From Eumeta japonica (lineage: Eukaryota > Arthropoda > Insecta > Lepidoptera > Psychidae), in assembly GCA_005406025.1 (NCBI GenBank), contig BGZK01001352.1, positions 103,089-167,088 on the forward strand: DNA of 64,000 bases. The letters are read 5' to 3'. The translations under genes and the position numbers were made by a program. The notes below the pieces were generated by a model. The model was given only the letters and a program-made list of their open reading frames with translations. It was not told the DNA's origin and did no database searches. How positions within the stretch are numbered: position 1 is the first letter of the stretch; every line of letters begins with the position of its first letter. Positions 13,075 to 25,850 of this stretch are shown one piece after another.

Positions 13075-13211
13075 ATTTATTCAACATTTTGGGAAAAATG
13101 AAATAAGGGCGTATTTGCCTTTCTCTGTAATAATAGTAAATTTATTACTAACAATATCTTGCGTCAATATCTGTTGTGACATTTGATAATCTTTGTCGAT
13201 AGCACGGCAAA

Positions 13212-13293
13212 GACACACGCACGCACACACACACACGCTACACACACACACACACACACACACACCACCCATATATATATATATATATATATA
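13212..13293. repeat. Compound (CA)n-(AT)n microsatellite
   Basis: CA repeats with GC interruptions run to 13265, followed by a second AT tract. Confidence 0.95.
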
Positions 13294-13739
13294 CGCGTGT
13301 AAGGGACAGCCCTCCGCAAACTGATAGGGTGCATTCAGACCCTTATTTTGAATCAAAATCCTCTGGAAATTTTCTCAGGAAAAAAATGTTTTTTTTTTTT
13401 TCAGTTAAAACTACTTTATTTCTATGTAAAATCACATTTTCTGTACGCAGCATTTCATTTTTGTAAATAAAACAGGTAAAATAAAAAAGCAGCAATAGGT
13501 CTTTAAAAATGGTAGCGATAAATTGCGTAGGAGGTGATTAAACTAATCAGTTTTCTTGGATTCCCAACTTTCCTGAAATAATTTCATGCGCGGATCATCT
13601 TAGTATAATATACTGAGTTCACTCTATCATTTAGCGGAAGGCTGTCCCTCACATCCACATATATAAATATGTATATAATATATACGTATCATAATCACCC
13701 AAATAATAGTATATTCGCTTCCATTAATGATTTATGCGA

Positions 13740-14060
13740 TAGACGGTTGGGCCACTGGCGACGACTCGAATATCACAGCGATATTGAGCGGATTGGGGCT
13801 GAGGGGGGAAGGGCAGAGAAGGTCGTTCTAAATAAAGAACAATCCTCGCAACATCGAGATATCACTTAGCAACGTGCAGCCTGGCAACTTACTGGATCAA
13901 TACGTCCCCGGCCCGACGGCTGCGTAACTCACGGGGGCGCGCTCTGGTAAGATTTCTTATTGATTCGTGGAAAATTACCGGCCGAGCTCGGCGGCGGGGG
14001 TCTATTTCAAAGTTGAACAACTCCCCCGGATTCCACGTCGAATGTTCTCGAATAGCATTT
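13740..14060. other. GC-rich patch, possible promoter or 5' exon
   Basis: A locally GC-rich block ends one sub-block with CGCGCTCTG^GTAAGA, a good splice donor on the plus strand. This could be a 5' UTR exon of a plus-strand gene whose last exon is at 17386-17624. No ATG-initiated frame ties the two together, so the link is speculative. Confidence 0.3.
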
Positions 14061-14299
14061 CTACGTTATATAAATCTATGGTTTTCCTTTTTAATACAGC
14101 GAACGGAATGAGATAAATGCGTAACGAAAAATGGAAGCAATGCGGTTCGGTCAGTCGGTCGATCGTCAGAGGAGCGCTGTCGGCTCAATGGTGAACGAGT
14201 AGCCTACGATGTGTCTGGTTCCAATACTAGCCACGGAAAAACTGACCGATATGCTTTTAAGTCAAATGAACTGAGTCACCTTGTGCCTTACAGAGCACG

Positions 14300-15785
14300 T
14301 CAGGTCAATTCTGAACGTTTGCCGCCGCGTCGATGATTGCTATCATCAGCACACCCCATCCGCGTCGGGCCAGAGTGGGGGGATTGAAAGCTCCTCGATC
14401 TGAAATGAAAAGATCGTGTTAGGGTACGTCCGGCAGGGGACCGATTAATATTGTACACAACTACAAGGAGAACTATCTGAAAGAGCGATGTCTTTAGTTG
14501 GTGGTTTTCAAGAAGTTTTATTTAATAATAAACAAAAAATGTAGTACGGAACACTAATACCGCTCGAGTCAACTTCACGCCTGTCTGATACCTTAATGTT
14601 TATACGACTGCCTAAAAAAAGAGTGTAATATGTTTAGCGTTCATATATGTATGTATGCACATACGTGTATGAGTTTCTTTATTCCACCATAACTTTTAAA
14701 TGTTTCAACAGATCTGGACGTATGGGTTATCGTTAGAATTGTTACATCATCCCGAGTGACACTGGCATGAAATATTTTGAAAAAAACATTCAATATGGCG
14801 GCAATATGACACTATTTTCAAATGTGAAAAAAATCTTAAAACATTACAATATGTACCCATATTGTAATGATTGAAGAAATTTTATTTTAGATAAAAAAGT
14901 GTTTTACTGGACGGTCACCCGACTGCAATGATAGTTTTATCTTTCTGTTTAGTCAGTAAGTGACCATTCGCTTTGTATATAAAGATTAACAATGCAACTT
15001 GTCTTTTACAGATAGCTCGTTTTTCGGCAGGGCAGTCGTGTTTTTTAATTACATAGTTCTGTAATATGTGATGACAGGTTCGCTGTTTGCGTTAATTATT
15101 AATAGTTTTCCCTGTGACGTCAACTCGAATAGTAATCACTGACGAATCTATCAACGATTTTATAGTTTAAGTCAAATCAGAAACCATCTAGTTCTGTAGT
15201 CGTCTGACTCGGACGTTACCGCTGAGACAGACGCTGACGCGCCGACACGTTTTGCCCTAGGGTGGAAAACTTAAGATCCATGCTTTGCAATTTGAAAAAA
15301 GCAGATAGTGAGAGGGAGGGTATGCTTCGATGATAGGCAGTGGCGAATTTCCCTTAAGGTAAATTAGGGCAGGACCTGGCCCGATCAGATATTAGGGCCG
15401 CTGACGCCGCAAATATACTCGTGCGAACATGAAACGATCCTAAACGGAGCTGAGGTGGAGGCGGTCGGTACCGCACGGCCTAGGGCGGCCGAAGCTGCTG
15501 GTTCGCAATGGGGCAATAGAGCGAGGCGATACGACAGTTAGTACCTGCCGCAACTCACGTAAACAGTTCCGCATGAGCTCCTATGAGGCAGGAAGTAGGA
15601 AGGAAGAGGACCTTGTCCTCGAGGGCTCGGTGGTGACTTCCTCTATTTGTTTTTTTGTCCTCGACCGCGATCTATTGAGACCGGACATATTTAAGTTAAA
15701 AATTGATTTGGCATAATCATTAAGAAATTTACCGCTCGGAAGCGCACCAGGTGAAGACACCGACGAGGAAGATGTCCACCACGAT
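14300..15785 (-). CDS. Possible C-terminal exons of an unrecognised membrane protein
   Basis: Two exons are suggested on the minus strand. The first, 15733-15785, runs from TTTTGCAG to GCG^GTAAAT and in one frame reads IVVDIFLVGVFTWCASER, a likely membrane segment. The second, 14300-14399, follows a good pyrimidine-rich acceptor ending in TTTCAG and continues in phase with a Ser/Arg/Gly-rich tail ending KRSELT before the stop. All three frames of the short first exon are open, so the frame rests on hydrophobicity and phase match only. Upstream exons were not found. The family was not recognised; a chance arrangement is possible. Confidence 0.35.
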
Positions 15786-16720
15786 CTGCAAAACCGTTGG
15801 CGAGTATAATTCTAATTTGGATTCCTAATAGGCTTCAAAATTAAAATTATTTAATAGAAAAATGTGCTTTAAGAAATAAATAAAAGAAAACGCCTATCAA
15901 TATTACGTAGCAAAATGTAATTTTTTTGTTCAGTGTATTTGAACAGGCGTTAGGTTAAGTAATTATATAGCTGCTTTCACAGTAGGTAGGACATGTAAAT
16001 TCTTATCGTTTGTATTTTTCACTTTTTGTCAGTGCGAAAAATATAAAAATATATTGTTTTGTACATATCTCATTCCTGTCTTGTATAGAGTTTAGGATGA
16101 CTTCAAATCCAAAATATCTTATCTATTAGGTTAAAACATAACGTAATACGTAACAACAATTTAACAATCTACTACTCGTTTAGAAGGCAGCTTAATATTC
16201 AAAAAGAATTAGTAACAAACTTGAGGCTAGATCTTTTCAAATTTAGTTATATACAAATACAATCAAATGTAAGTCTATGACAAAAAGAAACAGTCTGATC
16301 GAGTTGCCGTAGTCATTTGTCCTCTAAATATTCTGAAATTTTGTAACAGATACCCATTACTACCAAGTATTTGTTAATAAGGGTCTTAAATTTGTTTGAT
16401 TGCACATTTTGTATACCTATTGAGAGCTTATTAAACACGCACACAGATGATACAGAGCTACCTATATAAAATCTTAATTTTTTTTTGTGAATTTTGCATG
16501 TGAACGCAGTTTATTTTTATTTTTAATACTGACTATAAGTAGACCGCCATTTTCCTTTTGTATTTCTAAATTTTTTTTACATGTGTTATATTTTCTTATA
16601 TAATTTGAAGTGGCACATTTGGCATAGTTGCAACAATATAGTAATAAATATTCGTATACATTTAAATTATATCGATTTGTAATATTTATATGTACATATG
16701 GATATAGTATATATTGAATA

Positions 16721-16774
16721 GTGAACACGTTATTTTTATGCAAAATTATTTATGCATAAAAATAACATGTTCAA
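16721..16774. repeat. Inverted repeat, AT-rich hairpin
   Basis: GTTATTTTTATGCA (16729-16742) pairs exactly with 16753-16766, and the pairing extends outward with one mismatch to GAACACG/CATGTTC. Confidence 0.75.
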
Positions 16775-17019
16775 TATTTCCGGATTATCACAGAATTTAA
16801 TTCTTTCATTGATTGGTTATATAAATACTAAACAGATAATTAAAACAGTCAGAGATAATGAATTACCTAAATAACTTGTATTAATTGTAAATCTTTTTTA
16901 TTTGAATGATATTTTCAATTAAAAACATTATTTTGAAAATACGCTTATTGAAGTAGAACAGTGGAGTTAGAACGGATTTTAAAAACTGCAATTTCTTTAT
17001 ATATTTTTTATAACATTCT

Positions 17020-17156
17020 TAAAGGGCAAACGAGCATGCCAGCCACCAGGGAGCAGGTGGTCATCACCCTCCATGGATACTTGCAACTAAAGACGAGTCA
17101 CCAGTGTCTTGCCAGCCTCTTACGCAGGAATAGGATATCTGATGGTATATAGGCTA
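17020..17156 (-). repeat. Lepidopteran dispersed repeat (GGGCGGCGGTGACC family), minus strand
   Basis: Begins GGGCAAACGAGCATGCC and contains degenerate 'gtggtcatcaccctccatgg', the reverse complement of the 'CCATGGGCGGCGGTGACC' block seen at 32285-32590 and 63585-63915. The overlapping open frame (16961-17152) is a product of this repeat. Confidence 0.6.
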
Positions 17157-17385
17157 CCCGAACTCTCACTCAACGGACAAAAGACAATAACATGAGCTGT
17201 TACTTCACATCTTCAATGTGACAGTGGGATCCTACCGATCGCGCCGGCGCATTTTAATGCTGCGCCAGAGTTAGCTCCTATATAGCGCTGGCGCTAAACT
17301 CGGAACATGCATTCGTTAGCGTTGAAATTGAGACATTGTTTAGAAATATATGAAAGATAATTTAAAAAATCTTTCGATTTTCCAG

Positions 17386-17624
17386 AAATCATTGGAAACG
17401 CCAACGCTAAACTGCGAACACTTCGCCTCTCGCCGCGCCCCCTGGCCCCAGAGAAATCAAACTATTTGTTTCGAGTCGTGTTCACGATCATCGGCCTTCT
17501 AGTCTCGGCTTATGCGTCCTACGTCATCATAACCACAAACTCTAACTTATACTTGGTGCTGTGGGTATGCTACTCTGTGGTTAGAAGACTGATGCGTGGC
17601 AACAAGAAGTTGAAGATACAGTAA
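17386..17624 (+). CDS. 3'-terminal coding exon of an unrecognised membrane protein
   Basis: After a good acceptor (TTCGATTTTCCAG) a frame of 78 complete codons runs to TAA at 17622-17624. The reading is a basic and proline-containing lead (LRTLRLSPRPLAPEKSN), a strong membrane segment (YLFRVVFTIIGLLVSAYASY continuing VIITT), a short loop, a second hydrophobic stretch (NLYLVLWVCYSVV) and a basic cytosolic-type tail (RRLMRGNKKLKIQ). Composition and hydrophobic patterning are unlike the AT-rich noise around it. Upstream exons and the start were not found; the GC-rich donor near 13953 is one candidate. Downstream AATAAA occurs only near 17965. Family not recognised. Confidence 0.5.
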
Positions 17625-17914
17625 CTTCATGCACTGAAATTACTGGCGTAGAATATTAATTTATTTTCTTTTTAGTTAAATTATTCATGTAGAATTAATT
17701 AAATGTTTTCTGTTTCTAAAAATTAACATTTTTTTTTGTATTCCCTTTTAATTTCGTTTCTAACAAAAATGCATTGAAAGTGTTTGAAAGTTTAAAAAAC
17801 ATTTTAAATAATTACATCAAATTAAAAACAGTTTTTTTTTTTTTAATTTCAAAATTTTTTCATTATTTCCATTTCTATTACCTCCCTTGAAAGGTTTCGA
17901 ACTATTCCATTGAC

Positions 17915-17974
17915 TTTTATTTATGAAATCTATTAAATACTACTGGTCGTATTTAATAGATTTCATAAATAAAA
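17915..17974. repeat. Perfect 26-bp inverted repeat with 8-nt loop
   Basis: 17915-17940 is the exact reverse complement of 17949-17974; the arm core is GAAATCTATTAAATAC. Confidence 0.9.
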
Positions 17975-18959
17975 TTATTACGCAGAAATATAATTATTTT
18001 TATATCAAACGAAATTTATGTGGAGTAATTTGATTCAGTACTTAACAGTAAATATAGCGGATATTGCACGAATTTTCATATCAGACAGTAGTGTATTTAA
18101 CTAATACATTACAAGATGAGTACTTGCGTGAGCAATGATTTGACACTGGCAGTTTGCTCCAGAATATCATTACCTATGAATACGGGCCATGTTAATGTGC
18201 CCACTAGATATCCATAGAGACGTCTTTTTATAAGAGATTGAGTAAAGTTTTTGATACCTACAGGTCCATTCTGTTAACTTAAAACGATAGAGTAGGTATT
18301 GTTATGAATTACGTCAAAATCAATCAAAATAGTTTGCCGCTGTATGTCCTCATCCAATGTAATTTTGACGTCATAGCGATATAAACACGATTGTAATAAG
18401 TTGACCTAATTGACTGTTCGACGTCGAACACGAGATGGCGCTGCGGTATCTTATCGTTTGGCTATTCTTATGGAACCTGTTTAATTTTGCGGGTGTAGAA
18501 TTTTTTTTAAATAAGAAATTCACTGTTTTTCTAAAATAGTTAATAGATTTTTAAGTGGAAAACAACATTATAAATATTACGAATTTAACAAACACGGACG
18601 GTGTGTTAATTAATATTTTAAATTTTGCGGCATTTGTTCACTGTAATATATGAATACACAAGTAAATATTGTAACACGTTTTAATGAATCAACAATGAAT
18701 CTTGGCATCACACTTACGCGAATCATATTAAATAGTCGAAGCAAAGCGGGGCCACTTATATAAATGTTTTTGCTGTTGTCTTTTTGTTGTTATACCTCGA
18801 TGCTAAAGTATACAAATTTACGATTAAATACACAAAACTTTTGACTACACAGAGAGAACCTACGATTAATAAAAATACCACCCAATGGACTGCCATAGAA
18901 GTTGGCCCGCCTTGAAACATTTTCAAAAACTTGAAAAGATATTTCAGTCCCATTTTATA

Positions 18960-19760
18960 AAATAGAGTTTTCTTTATATCTCGACTTTTCAGGGTTTCAG
19001 TAAGCTATTTTCATGAGTGCCTGTGTCGATCGAAATGAAGTTTACGGCATTCGAAAGTGATCCACTCAATTTAGACTTTCTGAAAATTTAAACTAATTTC
19101 GTCAAGTTGATTTTGAGAAATCTCAGAAATGAAATTATTATACGAAAGTATTTTTCAATAACTTTTAGACTACTGGACTGCTCGATGCCATAATCTAATT
19201 AATTCTTTTCCTCAAAATGTTGCATCGATTGCCGAAAACTACATAAAAATCGGTGGACTTGTTCAAGAAGTTAAGAAAAAATTTATGAAACGCGTTTTTA
19301 AAAATTATTTCTAAATTACTAAATTAATTTTAAAATCTAACCTGCTCTTCTCGTTAAAAAACAATGTCGATCATCGTAAGCTACATCAAAATCGGTTGCT
19401 TCATTCGAAAGATATTGTTAACAAAAATTCATAAATCGGCAATCTTTATCTGTTTAAAAAATTACGTCAAATGCCCCGAAGCAGATCAAAATCGAGAGAT
19501 GTGTTCAAAAGTTGTCGAAGAAGAAAAATTAAATATTTTTTAATATAAGTCTAGCTTTTCAACTGGAACAACTCTAAAAGTTAATATAACTATATCTCGA
19601 TGAGCTCGAAAAAGCATTAAAATCGTCTTTCAAGCTCGAAGAACTCAAAAGCTTTTACTGTTACGTGCATTTTGAACGCTATAAGCCCAAACAAAAAATT
19701 TTGGAGACGTTTTGCAGAATGAACCGTCTTTCGAAGTTTTGAACTCAAAAAACTTATAGA
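18960..19760. repeat. Degenerate interspersed repeat region
   Basis: Phrases of the type 'catcaaaatcggttgcttc' and 'aaaaatcggtggacttg' recur several times with poly-A/T spacers, similar in style to 4330-4800. The stretch has no supported ORF. Confidence 0.4.
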
Positions 19761-20369
19761 CAACTATATTTAGAACTCAAGAAGCTTCAAAACAAACACA
19801 TGATTAAATATCATTGCTAGAAATTTTACGGATGGCGTGGGATAACCATTTTACATATATTTTTTTGTTTTCAGTTGATTCAAGGTTATTAAGAATTGTT
19901 ACTTCAAGTTAGTGCAGATCTTTAAATCGCTCATCCTTCGCATAACGCTACCTGTTCCAAAACAGGATGTTGCCATCATGAAAGAATTTCGCCCCAATTT
20001 TATCGCATAATAGGTAACAAATTATATATACATAACATATATGTAATGCCGTGTCAAAAATAGACGTTTTGTGCTTAAAAAAGTTGTTTTACGGTTCCAG
20101 CTGTCCGGTTTGTGGCACTAAAACCCATTTACGTGGGTCGTTGTCCTGCTACTCGTGACACGTGATACAAATCATTCTAATTTATATTAGTGTAACGATC
20201 TGTGCTTTTACTCATTGTTATACATTTATTTTACTATTGCCAACTGCAAATCTATTTAAGGTCCATTAACTTGTCAGCACAGTTGTTATAAATTTGATAA
20301 GTTCAGACGAGTAGAAATTTAGGAATGAATAGCGCTTTCACGATTTCGGTGACCTCAATCCAGACCAGA

Positions 20370-20590
20370 ATTTTAAATAAAACTAATGCTTTCTTAGGAA
20401 TGATGGAGTGAAAGCCATCGAATCTGAAAGAGCTACCCTTAAGTTTCTTGCTCGTTCTTCTTGAGGGAAAACTGCCTTCTGAACGAGCAGTAAAGTGTAA
20501 ATTCACAAAAAAATGATGACGTATTTCAAGTGTTATTTTGTAACCTATGAAAAAAAAATGATGGTCACGAGCTGCATCGCCACCCCAATC
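20370..20590. repeat. Lepidopteran dispersed repeat, copy A (GTTTCTTGCTCGTTCTTCT)
   Basis: Shares 'AAGTTTCTTGCTCGTTCTTC' and the following 'ACTGCCTT.CGAACGAG' with 40975-41130; both then pass to 'ATGACGTATTTCA.GTGTTAT' and an A-rich end. I recognise this as a common lepidopteran retroposon 3' end from memory, not from a search. Confidence 0.65.
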
Positions 20591-21444
20591 CTGGTGGCGC
20601 TATTATACCGCATACACAGGACGTTCGTCATGTTACCTGCGGGCCACTCATTTTGTCATGTCACCCACAGCCCGCATATGGTTGATAGAATGCTTTAAAT
20701 AGATTTATTTTAACTTCATCGAGCAAACCTGTGATCAATGCTCTTCATCATGCGCTTCCTTTGAGCGTCATCGCTGTCCTTCAAATGATTTTGGACGATG
20801 TGGCCCAGATTTTGCATTCGTCGACCACATTCAAAGTCACATCGACCCTCAGAAGGCGCAAAGCTGCTGCTGATGTCTTTTGAAAACAATTAAATGAAAC
20901 TTTGGTCTATTGCATTTCTTTGAGATTTTCTCCTGTACTTTTAAACGACTGCCTGAGACGATGTATTTATAATCGTGTAACAAGATTATAGAATCGTCGT
21001 GTCTGTACTGTGAAAATATTTGTCAAAGACTAATTGTTAGTAATGTAGGGAGTATAATAGAATATAATTAGACTTTTCTAAAATTTTGCCTATCTTTTTG
21101 AATACCATAATCTCCAAACCTATACCAAATGATTTTTTATGAAGTTTTCACAGTTAACTTGAGCGTAGCTTGAGGCAACTCTTAAGCTCTATATCATCAG
21201 AATCGGTTCATAGAAAATAAGTTGATTATTAAAAATAGATTTCACACATGCGAAATCGTAGGCACAGATAGTATTAAAGTACATAGTGACACAGACCGAG
21301 TAACGCTTTTTTTATTATAACAACTATCACAACACGCATTTAATTCCTGTACATATTTTATATCAGCTCTAGTCTTGATTTGATATGATCGTGATATTAA
21401 TCAATTTGTCGCGGCCGCCTCTACATGTCACTCAAGCTCTAAAA

Positions 21445-21820
21445 ATGAAGACGGTAGGTGGCCATAGGAACTGTTAAACTAAACGAGATAGACCCGTCGT
21501 GTTTGGGCTCGTTTGATTTGTCTTAGCAAGCACTCTAGTACTACACGATATCTACGGTCTGAAGTTGGACCCATAAGGTGGCTAAAGAACCTCTGTAGTA
21601 AAACCACGCATCCCTAAATTATATCTAGGCTCTGAAACTGAAAGGTAAACAAAGGGACTTCTGAACTAAAGAAGATAGGCCCGTTGGGTTTGAGCCAGTT
21701 TGATTTAAGTTGGCAAGTACTCTGGACTTTCCAGTGTCTGCAGATGGAGATGGAAGGTAGTCAAAGCAACTCTGTTATAAAAAATTGCAAGTTTAGGCTC
21801 GTTTGAGAGATCTGTGAGAT
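21445..21820. repeat. Divergent tandem array, period about 187 bp (two half-units each)
   Basis: The phrase 'GATAGACCCGTCGTGTTTGG' near 21488 recurs as 'GATAGGCCCGTTGGGTTTGA' near 21674, and both are followed by 'GTTTGATTT...GCAAG.ACTCT'. A shorter motif of the form AAGGTGGCTAAAGAACCTCTG recurs four times across the block. Confidence 0.6.
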
Positions 21821-22029
21821 GGACGTCGTTAGCATTGATCTGCCACTTGTCTAAAAGGAAAACGCCAAAATCAAACACCTGAACTGCAATTCCCGTCACA
21901 CATGAGTAAGGTTCAATCTGAAATAAGCGGCGAAATGTAATGCATCTGAGCAAAAGCGAGGTCATGTCATGCTGATGTATTGAATGGCAATAGGGTGTCG
22001 AAAATATGTCCTTACTAAAAGACCCGTTT

Positions 22030-22400
22030 ACAGGGGGATGTCTTCAAAATACCACGATTAGTCACAGAATGGGGAGCTTAAAGGCTTCGTCACGATTATA
22101 TATTCTATTTGTAGTAAAACGTAAGTACTTGATAAATTTTTTCTCCTTGATTATATTAACTTTTTGTTAGCAAGAAAAATAATTTAATCATATTTATGAA
22201 TGACTACGAGAAAACTAGAGAGGGTGGTCGGGGCATATACTACGGCTGGTCAGCGAGTGGGTGGGGGGGCGAGTCAAATAATTGTAAAATATGGGTCACT
22301 TAGTACGTGTATGTTCCCTTACGGCACCAGAGCGCATCTTGTTGTAATTAAGCCTTTTTCCTTCGATCCAGATCACAGGGAGGAGGGGATTGACTGTTTA
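22030..22400. repeat. Dispersed repeat related to 9950-10080
   Basis: See 9950-10080: the two matching blocks have opposite relative orientation at the two loci. The open frame at 22200-22463 overlaps this repeat and has no other support. Confidence 0.45.
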
Positions 22401-22793
22401 ATTATACGATACTTGTGGCAACGACATGAGAAAAAAACATCCACACAAAGAAAAGTAGACTAGAAAAAGCCATGAACAAACGTAAAGAGAAACTTTCTAA
22501 AAAAGATGATGAAACAAAAGGCATAAGATAAGAAAAAGAATAGAAATATTTTAAATAACGAGACAGAATCATAATGAGAATCTAGATTAAATGTACCCTG
22601 TAATAACGATGATTTATTAAAAAATGCACAGATTAAGAGGAAACTAAAGTATTGAAAACTAAAAACTTTAAAAAAAAACAAGTTTTTATTCAAAAATTCA
22701 GTTGCACTAAGACGAAAATAATAATTTTATGCAAGAGGTATTTCATTTATATAAATATAATAAAATAGATGGATCGAAATCATACATAAAACT

Positions 22794-22884
22794 ATTTCAA
22801 AAGCTTGTAGGTATCGCAAACCGAAAATGGAGAAAAAATAATTTAGATTAAATAAAATCTTTATGCGATACAAGCTTTTGAAAT
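22794..22884. repeat. Inverted repeat with 45-nt loop
   Basis: ATTTCAAAAGCTTGTA, two extra bases, then TATCGCA at 22794-22818 is matched by the reverse complement at 22864-22884. Size and loop resemble a small RNA precursor, but it belongs equally well with the other palindromes here. Confidence 0.7.
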
Positions 22885-23519
22885 TATTAGACGTAATAGA
22901 ATATTTAATACAATTATGTATATGTTTTTTCAGTGAGCTATCGCTATGCCTATATGTAGGTAGTATTATGCAGGATTTCGAACGGTGTATTTCATTATAT
23001 TCATCTATATAAATAAAAATAATCAGCACCACTCTTGCACAAAATTACAATTTGCGTTTTAGTACAATTGAATTTTTGAATGAAAGCTTGTTTTTGAAAA
23101 GTTTTTTTTTCTATACTTTACCTATCACGTAAAAAATTATACTTCTTTATACTCGTTATTCAAAATAGTCACTCATACTTAAAATAAATTAATTTTTCAA
23201 TGTCACTCACGATTATTACATCCATCGAGGTTGGTAAATTTTCAGGTAGACCCTCTCAATAAGATCATAGTTGCCAAAAAAAAGTCAACAAGATGATCTG
23301 TCAAACTAAACAGAATTTCCGGCTGTTATCTCTTGAAGTACGCAACACGATCTCTTGTTGACTAAAAATATGCAAATACAATCACGACTTGTATAACTTC
23401 GTGATTATCGTAATGTATTTCATGTGTATTTGTTAGTATATTGTTTATATGTGTTGCATAAATTACATTATCTTCCTTGTTGCATTCCATTCAAGATTTT
23501 ATTTATTAGCTTTCGTTTT

Positions 23520-23830
23520 CAAATCTTACAGATATTGACGTATTAGCTTTTGCTCTCGGCTCCGCTCGTGTGGCGATCAAATTAATTCTTTTGTCTTTTA
23601 TATCGACCAATTTTCATATCTTTTTTCGATTTCAGTCCTACCTCCAGTTCTAATCCCGATTCTAGTTCCGATCTAAATTCCGGTTCTGTTCAAAATATAC
23701 ATGACTCAGCCGCGGCTCCGTTCGCGTGGATGTACTACGAATTCTTTCGTCTTTCATATCGATCGATGACGCTATCGACCATGATCACGATACTGGTCTT
23801 GTTCTCGTTTTCATATCAGAAGATATAATA
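23520..23830. repeat. Degenerate TCCGATTC-type repeat flanked by CGGCTCCG.TCG.GTGG
   Basis: Two 'cggctccgntcg' blocks (near 23558 and 23713) bracket runs of 'tctaatcccgattctagttc'. Related text in reverse is at 54450-54625 and parts of 28500-28620, 31400-31520 and 37790-37860. Confidence 0.5.
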
Positions 23831-25039
23831 TGCTAACGTAAGAAAAACACGTAATGCACATATTTTTTTATTATAAAACCATCTCACTTACACCCTAGAC
23901 CCTGATGTTGAATTTGAACCGCTCTTGAAAATGCTAGTTACCAATAACCGATCGCGCTAGAGAAAGAATTCGTTGAAGCCGCGATCATAAGTGCATATAT
24001 TGATAAATCATAGCTAACATGTTATTCTGATTTGTAAGTTATGTTACTGTAAAGTGTCAGCTGAATCTGTTAAGCCGTTAAAGCGTGATTGAGTAACAAA
24101 TATACAAATTTTCACATTTATAATATTCCTAGGATATAGAATATACTTTATTCTTCAAACATTATAAAACCTTTTCGTCTGTTTCATTATTTTCTTTATA
24201 GTTTTTTTTAGCATTACCGTTATGAGGATGTCTCAAGTCAATAGCTCATCGATTAATATGCAACAAATTATAGGTTCATTATATCTAATAAGCATCTACG
24301 AAATAAATCAAAATGAGTACCCTATAGCTAGATTTTCGAGATTGCTAGATTAGGCTCAACGAAACTTGAAATAGCGCAATTTCGAACATGCTACGACAAA
24401 AACTGCAGGCGATTTCAAGGTCGAGAGAGGTTCGTGGCATCCGTCGCTGGGCGGACACCTCTCCATTGACGACTTATGTCATTTAACCAAGTAGACAATA
24501 GCGAACTTTATAGAACTGAAAATAAAGTTTATATTGAGACGATAGGTACCTGCGTTTAAGATGTTGCCACGTGAGGAATACTCCTCAGTTTAATATCGTC
24601 GAGATCACTAACCCAGGTTATAAAATGGTTACTGCGCACCACAAAGATTTATTTGTTTATTTTTATTTCATTTCCTAAGTCGGGACTGATCGAATTATTA
24701 TCAAGTATATAGTATATGTATATTAATAGTGTGTGTACAATGTTAATAAGGATTAAGTAATAAAAAGGTCGTTGAGAAATATTACAGATGGAAAATGTAC
24801 CAGAACGACTTGCTAATAATTTCCGAAATAAGGAAATGAATTATAATTGAATTAATTAATAAATTAATTTGATCTGCATAATTTGTTAGATTGAAGTCAA
24901 TCCGGCAGGTATTATATTAAAATCCTAATAAATTTTCAGTAAAATTTTAAGTAAAAAACAACTAAATTATGGCGATAACCATCCAGTAGCAATATCGAAA
25001 CTGCATTCAGGTTGAGAATTGAATGGATGCCCACCTCAA

Positions 25040-25850
25040 ACTAGTCTAATGACATTTTATTAAGCATTTCCATGCCTCCGAGGGCTTGCGTCCTATTAAA
25101 GGCTGACCTTTCATCCTACCAGTGCAGAGACGGAAAAAGAATACAACCACTTTCCACCGCAAGCCGAAAACCGTACGGTAAGAGATATCTAACTCGGTCC
25201 TCAAGTCGAAGGCCAGCAGCGTCCATCTGACTAAAAGTGGGTTTATGGGATTTTTGAGGGTCGAACGAACATGCTTTCCACAGAGTATGTAATCGCCGTC
25301 GCTCTTGAACGCCCGCAAGCGATGATAAAGTTTTTCAAAGTTTTAACGTACGTGGCGCAAAATTGTTCACAAAACTAACGGTGGTTGAACGACAGCCATC
25401 GAGATGATGATGCTTGTATTTCATGGATCGCAAAATGGAATTCAGAGGCAGGAATAAGATTCGACAGTTCTTCAGAACACTTCTCATACTATACGCGATA
25501 AAGCATGGACAAAGGTGCTACATCTTTTTGTAAAGTCAACGGGTCTAGCTGGACGGATCGTATAGGGTCGCCGAGTAGTCGAGAGGCTTGATGTTAGATC
25601 GTCATCAATATTATGGTCAATAATCCTCAAAAGCTAACTTGGTGACGATTACTGGTGGCAATATTAACAACGTCACACCAAAGAAATGGCTACGATACAG
25701 GCAGCCCGGTGGTTTCTGGGCGGTAATGGTGACCGCCGAGACGTCGCACTAGTAATTTCCATCTCCGGGAGCCTGGCTACCCATCTCTGGCTACCTAGAC
25801 CTGGCAACGTACAACGCACGTACTTTGAGATCCTGTGAGAAGATCGATAG
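25040..25850. repeat. Probably a decayed transposable element
   Basis: About 800 bp of higher-complexity, moderate-GC sequence without a continuous frame; fragments are open on the minus strand (25046-25318, 25673-25864). The texture resembles an old non-LTR element, but no diagnostic motif was identified. Confidence 0.25.

Noticed and set aside
12851..13356. Open frames with poly(Tyr-Ile) and poly(Cys-Val)
   Set aside because: They are translations of AT and CA microsatellites.
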